Positions 58,331 to 64,000 of a stretch of 64,000 nt of DNA are shown one piece after another. This stretch comes from Actinomycetes bacterium. GTDB taxonomy: Bacteria; Actinomycetota; Actinomycetes; Mycobacteriales; Mycobacteriaceae. The notes under the pieces are model-generated. The model had not been told where the DNA came from, did no database searches, and worked only from the letters and a program-made list of their open reading frames with translations. The position numbers and the translations under genes were made by a program. Positions within the stretch are counted from its first letter, which is position 1, and each line of letters opens with the position of its first letter. Where the stretch lies: contig JAHZJB010000053.1 of NCBI GenBank assembly GCA_022601135.1, forward strand, positions 19,126-83,125. The letters are read 5' to 3'.

Positions 58331-58421
58331 TGAGCGCTTGCGCGAAGAGCCTCAGACTGCGATGAGCGCTTGCGCGAAGAGCCTCAGACTGCGATGAGCG
58401 CTTGCGCGAAGAGCCTCAGAC
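58331..58421. repeat. Tandem 32 bp repeat (three copies) at the 3' end of whiB2
   Basis: A 27 bp core beginning TGAGCGCTTGCGCGAAGAGC and ending CTCAGAC occurs at 58331-58357, 58363-58389 and 58395-58421, separated by TGCGA. All three copies are identical. The last copy contains the whiB2 stop codon (58416-58418). Confidence 0.9.
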
Positions 58422-58817
58422 GATGCCGCGCTTGATCCGCCGGCGCTCCCGCTCCGACAGGCCACCCCAGATACCGAAGCGCTCGTCGTGGGCCAGCGCG
58501 TAATCGAGGCACTCGTCGCGCACCTCGCAGCCCATGCAGATCCGTTTGGCCTCACGGGTTGAGCCGCCCTTCTCGGGGAAGAACGCCTCGGGGTCGGTCT
58601 GAGCGCAGAGGGCGCGCTCTTGCCAGAGGTCTTCCTCGGCGACCGCAAATTCTTCACCGAGATACTCGGCATGATCGGGCACCAAACTCAACTGTGGGCG
58701 TCCGCCTCCGGCCGTCGGTGCTGGTCCGGTCGGGATGTGCGGTGCACTTCCTACCGTGCCGAGGAGTGTTTCGTCGAAAGAGACCGAATTGCCGAAATCG
58801 GTCTGCTCGTATGCCAT
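58416..58817 (-). CDS. whiB2: WhiB2/WhmD iron-sulfur regulator
   Basis: 133 residues. Cluster Cys at 71, 94, 97 and 103, then [17 protein letters not shown]. The ~60-residue N-terminal extension resembles WhmD of M. smegmatis and is absent from the 89-residue M. tuberculosis WhiB2 (Rv3260c). The family is needed for septation and cell division. ATG at 58817 has a strong AAGGAGG. Confidence 0.93.
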   Translation of the reverse strand: MAYEQTDFGNSVSFDETLLGTVGSAPHIPTGPAPTAGGGRPQLSLVPDHAEYLGEEFAVAEEDLWQERALCAQTDPEAFFPEKGGSTREAKRICMGCEVRDECLDYALAHDERFGIWGGLSERERRRIKRGIV

Positions 58818-59158
58818 ATCCGCCTCCTTGCTGGTTTCGTTGATCCGTCTAATGCAAGCCCCACTACATGTTTAGTGTGGCCATCCCCAATTCGAACAAG
58901 TGATCGAATCTCGGTCTGCGACACCGAAACCGGCAGGCCAACCGCGAAATGACACTGGTGTGATTACACACGCGTTAACTGCCTCGGTCAAGCGTTAGAA
59001 CAGGAATTCATACCATTCCGTGATCCAATTTGGGCGCGTCGTGTTGTGGTGTGTCTATCACTCTCCTGCTCGAAACCCCATCCGTCTCACCAACACCACC
59101 CGTTCACCTTTCCGACCGGACGAACCCGTACGCATCCCACGGCCTAGTCTCGGTCGTT
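58818..59158. other. Divergent promoter region whiB2-fbiA
   Basis: 341 bp without a gene. It is relatively AT-rich near 58850-58900 and 58960-59010, and must hold the whiB2 promoter and leader. The only clear element is the fbiA -10 box at 59145. A weak inverted repeat TTCGA-N8-TCGAA lies near 58891-58908. Confidence 0.5.
59145..59150 (+). promoter_or_regulatory. -10 box for leaderless fbiA
   Basis: TAGTCT, 8 nt before the GTG at 59159. Confidence 0.45.
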
Positions 59159-60157
59159 GTGAAGGTCACGGTTCTGGTCGGCGGCGTCGGCGGCGCGCGA
59201 TTCCTGTTGGGAGTTCAGCACCTGTTGGGCTTGGGCCAGTTCGGCGCCGGGAGTCACAGTGGTCACGAGCTCACCGCGGTCGTCAATGTCGGCGATGACG
59301 CGTGGATGTTCGGGGTGCGCATCTGCCCGGACCTCGACACCTGCATGTACACCTTGGGCGGTGGCATCGATCCCAGGCGGGGGTGGGGGCATCGCAACGA
59401 AACCTGGCATGCCAAGGAGGAACTCGCCGCCTATGGCGTTCAGCCCGACTGGTTCGGACTGGGCGACCGCGATTTGGCGACCCACCTGGTGCGCAGCCAG
59501 ATGCTGCGGGCGGGGTACCCGCTGTCGGCTGTGACCGAGGCACTGTGCGGCCGCTGGTCGCCCGGTGCGCGATTGCTTCCCGCCAGCGATGACCGCAGTG
59601 AGACCCATGTCGTGATCACCGATCCCGGCCCCGGCGCGCAGGCCGGCGACAAGCGAGCGATCCACTTCCAGGAGTGGTGGGTGCGACATCGGGCCAAAGT
59701 CACTACCCACAGTTTCGCGTTCGTCGGCGCCGAGACCGCCGTGGCCGGCCCCGGGGTCACCGAAGCGATCGAGGACGCCGATGTCGTAATGATCGCGCCT
59801 TCCAATCCGGTGGTGAGCATCGGCGCGATCCTGGCGATCGGCGGAGTCCGCGGGGCCCTGCGCACCACGTCGGCCCCGGTGATCGGCTATTCGCCCATCA
59901 TCGCGGGGAAGCCACTGCGCGGGATGGCCGACCAATGCCTGTCGGTCATCGGCGTGCCCAGCACCTCCGAAGCAGTCGGCGGCCATTACGGCGCCCGGTC
60001 TTCGACCGGCATCCTCGACGGCTGGCTGATCAGCGAACACGACCACGCGTACCTCGACGGCATCGAGGTGCGCTCGGTTCCCCTGCTGATGACGGACCCT
60101 GCGGCAACTGCTGAAATGGTCCGAGCCGGAATGGATCTGGCCGGGGTATCACCATGA
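59159..60157 (+). CDS. fbiA: FbiA: phosphoenolpyruvate/2-phospho-L-lactate transferase (F420 synthesis)
   Basis: 332 residues of the CofD/FbiA family. It has the start [11 protein letters not shown], the NVGDD metal site (D49/D50 region), and [20 protein letters not shown] loops. It joins the lactyl-type phosphate donor to Fo to give (dehydro-)F420-0. GTG at 59159. Its TGA overlaps the fbiB ATG (ATGA). Corresponds to Rv3261. Confidence 0.94.
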   Translation: MKVTVLVGGVGGARFLLGVQHLLGLGQFGAGSHSGHELTAVVNVGDDAWMFGVRICPDLDTCMYTLGGGIDPRRGWGHRNETWHAKEELAAYGVQPDWFGLGDRDLATHLVRSQMLRAGYPLSAVTEALCGRWSPGARLLPASDDRSETHVVITDPGPGAQAGDKRAIHFQEWWVRHRAKVTTHSFAFVGAETAVAGPGVTEAIEDADVVMIAPSNPVVSIGAILAIGGVRGALRTTSAPVIGYSPIIAGKPLRGMADQCLSVIGVPSTSEAVGGHYGARSSTGILDGWLISEHDHAYLDGIEVRSVPLLMTDPAATAEMVRAGMDLAGVSP

Positions 60158-61494
60158 GGGACCATGGCGCCGCCGCGCCCGTCGAACTGCTGCCCGTCGC
60201 CGGCCTTCCGGAGTTTCGCCCCGGCGACGACCTTGCCGCCGCCATCGCGGCAGCCGCACCGTGGTTGCGCGACAACGACGTCGTGGTGATCACCAGTAAG
60301 GTGCTGTCCAAGTGCGAAGGCCGCATAGTCGCCGCACCCTCCGACCCTGATGCCCGAGATGCGTTGCGGCGCAGATTGATAAATGCTGAAGCCGTGCGCG
60401 TGCTGGCGCGCAAGGGCCGAACACTGATCACCGAGAATTCATTGGGTCTGGTGCAGGCGGCCGCCGGCGTGGACGGGTCCAACGTCAACTCCCACGAACT
60501 CGCGCTGCTCCCGGTCGACCCCGACGGCAGTGCGGCGGCGGTGGCCTCGGCGCTTCGTGACACGCTCGGCGTCACAGTCGGCGTCGTCGTCACCGACACG
60601 ATGGGGCGCGCTTGGCGTACCGGGCAGACCGACGTGGCGATCGGCGCGGCCGGGCTGACCGTGCTGCACGCCTACGCGGGTGAACACGACGAGCATGGCA
60701 ACGAGCTCGTCGTGACCGAGATCGCGATCGCCGACGAGATCGCCGCAGCCGCCGATCTGGTGAAGGGGAAGCTGACCGCGGTACCTGTCGCGGTGGTGCG
60801 CGGGCTGACCCTCAGCGACGACGGATCTACCGCACGCACGCTGGTGCGGGCCGGTCAGGAGGACCTTTTTTGGCTGGGCGCCGACGAGGCGATCGCGCTC
60901 GGCCGATCTCAGGCCCAGCTGATGCGCCGGTCCGTGCGCAGCTTCAGCGCAGACCCGGTTGCACCCCAGCTCATCGAGACCTCGGTGTCCGAGGCTCTCA
61001 CCGCACCCGCCCCCCACCACACCCGGCCGGTACGGTTCGTCTGGGTGCAGGACCCGGACACTCGGGTAGGCCTGCTCGACGCGATGAAGGACCGCTGGCG
61101 GGCCGACCTCAGCGGCGACGGCCGCGACGCCGACGCTGTCGAGCGCCGCGTCGGCCGTGGCCAGATTCTCTATGACGCTCCAGAGCTGATCGTTCCGTTC
61201 ATGGTGCCCGACGGAGCGCACACCTATCCCGATGCGCAGCGAACAGCCGCCGAGCACACCATGTTCACAGTTGCTGTCGGGGCAGCCGTGCAGGCCCTGT
61301 TGGTTGCGCTCGCGGTGCGTGGCGTGGGCAGCTGCTGGATCGGTTCGACGATCTTCGCTCCCGATCTGGTGCGCTCGCAGCTGGATCTGCCGGCTGACTG
61401 GGAACCGTTGGGGGCCATCGCGATCGGCTATCCCGTTGACGCAACTGGCCCGCGGGAGCCGGTAGCCATCGACGGATTGCTGGTGCGGCGATGA
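60154..61494 (+). CDS. fbiB: FbiB: F420 gamma-glutamyl ligase fused to FMN-dependent reductase
   Basis: 446 residues, two domains. The N-terminal CofE-like ligase (about 1-245: [52 protein letters not shown]) adds glutamates. The C-terminal nitroreductase-like domain (about 255-446: [20 protein letters not shown]) reduces dehydro-F420-0. The fusion is typical of mycobacteria (Rv3262). Coupled to fbiA by a 4 bp overlap. A relative of the 32 bp repeat lies across its stop. Confidence 0.95.
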   Translation: MRDHGAAAPVELLPVAGLPEFRPGDDLAAAIAAAAPWLRDNDVVVITSKVLSKCEGRIVAAPSDPDARDALRRRLINAEAVRVLARKGRTLITENSLGLVQAAAGVDGSNVNSHELALLPVDPDGSAAAVASALRDTLGVTVGVVVTDTMGRAWRTGQTDVAIGAAGLTVLHAYAGEHDEHGNELVVTEIAIADEIAAAADLVKGKLTAVPVAVVRGLTLSDDGSTARTLVRAGQEDLFWLGADEAIALGRSQAQLMRRSVRSFSADPVAPQLIETSVSEALTAPAPHHTRPVRFVWVQDPDTRVGLLDAMKDRWRADLSGDGRDADAVERRVGRGQILYDAPELIVPFMVPDGAHTYPDAQRTAAEHTMFTVAVGAAVQALLVALAVRGVGSCWIGSTIFAPDLVRSQLDLPADWEPLGAIAIGYPVDATGPREPVAIDGLLVRR

Positions 61495-61516
61495 GCGCTA
61501 GCGCCGAGAGCTGCCC

Positions 61517-62068
61517 ATGAGCCTGCATCAGTCAGCGGTCGACACGCTCAGCAGTTGGCGCCCGGCTGACCCCACGCAGGACACGCTGCGCCACGCCGTG
61601 CTGGCATTTCTCGACACCCGCACCGACGCCTGCCTGCGTGCCTGCGTGCCCGGCCACATCACCGCCTCAGCACTGATCCTCGACAACAGCGGTAGCCACG
61701 CGTTGCTCACCCTGCACCCGCGGATCGGGCGCTGGGTGCAACTGGGCGGTCACTGCGAGACCGACGACAAAAACCTGGTCGCAGCGGCGCTGCGGGAGGC
61801 AACCGAGGAGTCGGGGATCGACGGCCTGACAATCGAGCCCGTTCCGTTGGCGCTGCACGTGCATGCGCTCACCTGCTCGTTGGGTGTTCCGACCCGTCAC
61901 CTCGATGTGCAGTTCCTGGCGCGCGCACCCGAGGGAGCCGAGATCGTCTGCAGCGAGGAGTCGTTGGATCTGCGGTGGTGGCCGCTGGACGCGCTGCCCG
62001 ACGATCGCGACTTCGGGCTTACCCAGCTCGTTGCCGCCTTGGGCACGCGGACCCCGAACGTGCACTGA
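61517..62068 (+). CDS. Nudix hydrolase
   Basis: 183 residues. The Nudix box reads GGHCETDDKNLVAAALREATEESGI (seen at about 78-102 in two parts): the REATEESGI half is canonical and the first half has one extra residue, a common actinobacterial variant. A helical N-terminal extension (about 1-50) precedes it. Substrate unknown. ATG at 61517, 22 bp after fbiB, suggests co-transcription. M. tuberculosis has a different gene (Rv3263) here. Confidence 0.85.
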   Translation: MSLHQSAVDTLSSWRPADPTQDTLRHAVLAFLDTRTDACLRACVPGHITASALILDNSGSHALLTLHPRIGRWVQLGGHCETDDKNLVAAALREATEESGIDGLTIEPVPLALHVHALTCSLGVPTRHLDVQFLARAPEGAEIVCSEESLDLRWWPLDALPDDRDFGLTQLVAALGTRTPNVH

Positions 62069-62074
62069 AGGTAG

Positions 62075-62950
62075 TCAGGACATACGTCGAGCTACCGTGG
62101 ATGCACGTTCGCGGCGCGCCCGCGCCCATGCGCTAGACACCCGCTCGATGATCTCGGCTGGCCGGTCTTCGTTGATCACCTTGATGTGCAACCACCCACG
62201 CCTACCGATCAGCCGTAGCCGCCTCTCGTCCCACACGTATCGCCGCCGGTCTTTGCGATGCTGATCGCCGTCGTACTCGACGGCGATCTTGGCGTCCTCC
62301 CATCCCATGTCGAGGTAGGCGAATGGCCTGCCACGGTCGTTGAGCACGGGTATCTGAGTCCTCGGCCTGGGGAATCCCGCTGCAATGAGCAGCAATCGCA
62401 GCCAGGTCTCTTTCGGCGATTGCGCGCCGCCATCCATCAGGTCCAGCGCGACCCGCAGCTGCCTCACTCCGCGGGCACCCCGGTAGCGCTCGATCAACGG
62501 CCACACCTGCTCAGCCCTCAAACCGGTTGCGTTCGCCAGCGCGTCGAGGTGGGCGATGGCACGTCCACGCGGGTGGTACCGGCCGAGATCGAATGCGGCA
62601 CGCTGTTTGGTCGCGACGGCCATGTCACCGATCTGGATGACTTCGTCGCAGGCAATTCGCTCGTCCCGCGCGATGATTCCCGATGGCGGCCGCCTGCACG
62701 TGTAGTTCAGCTCGATCGGACAGTCGTCGTCCACCCATAACGCTCCGTGTAGTGCGGCGGCGGCTCGACCGGTGACCACACTGCGGCGCCACGACCAAAG
62801 CCATGCCCCCACAGTGTTGTCTGCCAACGAAGGCGGTTGATCACGCGGAACGTACACATTGGGAAATATCCTTCGGTACCGGTAACGCAGGGCGCCCGGC
62901 GTCACCGCTCCTGTCGCGACGGCCTCGCTACCCAGAAAGACTCGCTCCAT
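62075..62950 (-). CDS. DUF559-type endonuclease-like protein with AbiEi-like N-terminus
   Basis: 291 residues. The N-terminal part (about 1-90, SEAVATGAVTPGALRYRYRRIFPNVYVPR, GRAAAALHGALWV) resembles AbiEi-type antitoxin winged-helix domains. The C-terminal part has a PD-(D/E)xK/VSR-like core (ETWLRLLLIAAGFPRP, YLDMGWEDAKIAVEYDGDQH). Such mycobacterial proteins are numerous and uncharacterised. No cognate toxin gene is adjacent. ATG at 62950; CAGCAT lies 6 nt upstream. Confidence 0.78.
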   Translation of the reverse strand: MERVFLGSEAVATGAVTPGALRYRYRRIFPNVYVPRDQPPSLADNTVGAWLWSWRRSVVTGRAAAALHGALWVDDDCPIELNYTCRRPPSGIIARDERIACDEVIQIGDMAVATKQRAAFDLGRYHPRGRAIAHLDALANATGLRAEQVWPLIERYRGARGVRQLRVALDLMDGGAQSPKETWLRLLLIAAGFPRPRTQIPVLNDRGRPFAYLDMGWEDAKIAVEYDGDQHRKDRRRYVWDERRLRLIGRRGWLHIKVINEDRPAEIIERVSSAWARARRERASTVARRMS

Positions 62951-63090
62951 ACGTCGATGCTGTGACGGGCCGCCGACAAACTGCCCACCCGCACCCGGGG
63001 TTATCCACAGCCCTCCTACGAACGTGCAGCCACGGTAGTGAAACCAGACTCAGAGCTACAACGAGAGCACGCTCGCGAGAACTGCACAGC

Positions 63091-64000
63091 CTAGACGTCG
63101 GTGGAAAACCGGATGCCACCGTCGGGCAGCATCACCCCTGGCCACACCCGGGCACCGCGCAACAGCTCGCAACGTGCGCCGATGTCCGCACCGTCGCCGA
63201 TCACCCCGTCGCGGATCAGCGCCCGCGGCCCGATCCGCGCCCCGAAGCCGATGATCGAACGCTCGATGACGGCCCCGGCCTCGATACTCACCCCATCGAA
63301 GATCACTGCCCCGTCCAATCGGGCGCGCGCGCCGACTTCGGCGCCACGGCCGACCACGGTGCCCCCGATCAGCAAGGCACCGGGGGCAACACCGGCGCTG
63401 TCGTGCACCAACGACTCCCCGCGCTGGTGATTCAACGCCGGCGACGGCGCAATACCGCGTACCAGATCCGCGGAGCCGCGGACGAAGTCCTCGGGAGTGC
63501 CCATATCGCGCCAGTAGGTCGCATCGACGTAGCCACACACCCGCAACCCGTCGGACAGCAGGCGCGGGAACACTTCGCGCTCCACCGAAAGCGCCCGCCC
63601 GCGGGGGATCTGATCGATCACCGAACGGTTGAAGACGTAGCAACCGGCGTTGATCTGGTCGGTCGGCGGATCCTGGGTCTTCTCCAGAAAGGCCGTGACC
63701 ATCCCGTCGGAATCTGTTGGCACACAACCGAATGCGCGGGGGTCGCCGACGCGAACCAAGTGCATGGTGACGTCTGCGTGCTTGGCGGAGTGCGTATCCA
63801 GCAGCGCACGCAGGTCGCAGCCGGACAACACGTCACCGTTGAACACGACAGCGGTGTCATACCTCAGCTTCGGGGCGACGTTGGCGATGCCGCCGCCGGT
63901 ATCTAGCGGTTCGGTCTCGACGACGTAGTCGATCTGCAGTCCGAGCTTGGAGCCATCGCCGAACTCTGACTCGAACACCTCGGCCCTGAACGACGTGCCC
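63091..64000 (-). CDS. GDP-mannose pyrophosphorylase (mannose-1-phosphate guanylyltransferase), C-terminal part
   Basis: About 303 residues are visible; the N-terminus with the GGxGTRL nucleotide loop lies beyond the right edge. The frame is open through 64000 and reads GTSFRAEVFESEFGDGS across the internal GTG at 63978, so that GTG is not a start. It has VFNGDVLSG metal site, INAGCYVFN, YWRDMGTPEDF and a left-handed beta-helix C-terminus (IGGTVVGRGAEVG, IGFGARIGPRA). Corresponds to Rv3264c, which completes the ManA-ManB route to GDP-mannose. Confidence 0.92.
   Translation of the reverse strand, partial: GTSFRAEVFESEFGDGSKLGLQIDYVVETEPLDTGGGIANVAPKLRYDTAVVFNGDVLSGCDLRALLDTHSAKHADVTMHLVRVGDPRAFGCVPTDSDGMVTAFLEKTQDPPTDQINAGCYVFNRSVIDQIPRGRALSVEREVFPRLLSDGLRVCGYVDATYWRDMGTPEDFVRGSADLVRGIAPSPALNHQRGESLVHDSAGVAPGALLIGGTVVGRGAEVGARARLDGAVIFDGVSIEAGAVIERSIIGFGARIGPRALIRDGVIGDGADIGARCELLRGARVWPGVMLPDGGIRFSTDV

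Noticed and set aside
58331..58421. CRISPR array
   Set aside because: Spacers are 5 bp and identical (TGCGA), repeats overlap a coding stop, and no cas genes are present; it is a tandem repeat.
63091..63978. Complete 295-residue sugar nucleotidyltransferase starting at 63978
   Set aside because: The frame continues open to the window edge with family-like residues and the essential N-terminal nucleotide loop is missing, so the gene is cut by the edge.

Overview
The window is high-GC actinobacterial DNA. Gene content and order match the Rv3202c-Rv3264c segment of Mycobacterium tuberculosis almost gene for gene: adnA, lipV, moeZ, rhlE, gpm2-entC, whiB1, pdtaS, rshA-sigH, aroA-rsgA, desA3, ppk2, secA1, lpqB-mtrB-mtrA, tmk, sahH, the alkB-rubA-rubB operon, manA-manB, whiB2 and fbiA-fbiB. 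Several differences point to a non-tuberculous, probably rapidly growing Mycobacterium (Mycolicibacterium): a long WhmD-like WhiB2, a second type II dehydroquinase, a DUF2071 gene, and accessory type VII secretion (ESX) related genes. The species cannot be named from this sequence.

Layout. 1-8.3 kb: truncated AdnA helicase-nuclease, LipV esterase, alkyltransferase-like repair protein, MoeZ sulfurtransferase, a membrane DUF3152 protease-like protein, a TetR regulator, an MmpS-like protein and a ferritin-like protein. 8.5-16.3 kb: RhlE helicase, an orphan ParA ATPase, the coupled gpm2-entC-GNAT operon, an extra dehydroquinase, a lipid kinase. 16.4-20 kb: regulation and translation (WhiB1, PdtaS, a biotinyl carrier protein, the tiny ribosomal protein bL37, RshA-SigH). 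20-31 kb: SDR, DUF2071, SRAP, AroA, RsgA, the DesA3 desaturase with its reductase, PPK2 and a WS/DGAT-like protein. 31-36 kb: SecA1, hibernation factor and a ComF-like protein.

36-41.6 kb is the main accessory block. It sits where M. tuberculosis has only Rv3243c. It holds an EspC-like ESX substrate, a Tat-exported GH16 glucanase-like protein, a 712-residue EspK-like Ala/Pro-rich protein coupled to a membrane-anchored protein with a duplicated Cys-pair domain, and a Rieske lipoprotein. Next comes lpqB-mtrB-mtrA, with an EspA/EspE-like ESX gene between tmk and mtrA. 47-54 kb: SahH with a coupled lipoprotein, the alkane hydroxylase operon with its TetR regulator, and an APC transporter. 53-64 kb: mannose activation (ManA, ManB, GDP-mannose pyrophosphorylase), WhiB2, F420 maturation (FbiA/FbiB), a Nudix protein and a DUF559-type protein.

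Non-coding features. Three copies of a ~61 bp intergenic inverted-repeat element (4068, 24976, 49973). A 32 bp tandem repeat at the 3' end of whiB2. Palindromic operators in front of desA3, its reductase gene and alkB. Hairpin terminators. At least thirteen TANNNT -10 boxes lie 6-8 nt before the start codon, which predicts leaderless transcripts. Adjacent genes very often overlap by 4 bp (ATGA/GTGA). I saw no rRNA, tRNA, CRISPR array, insertion sequence or prophage.
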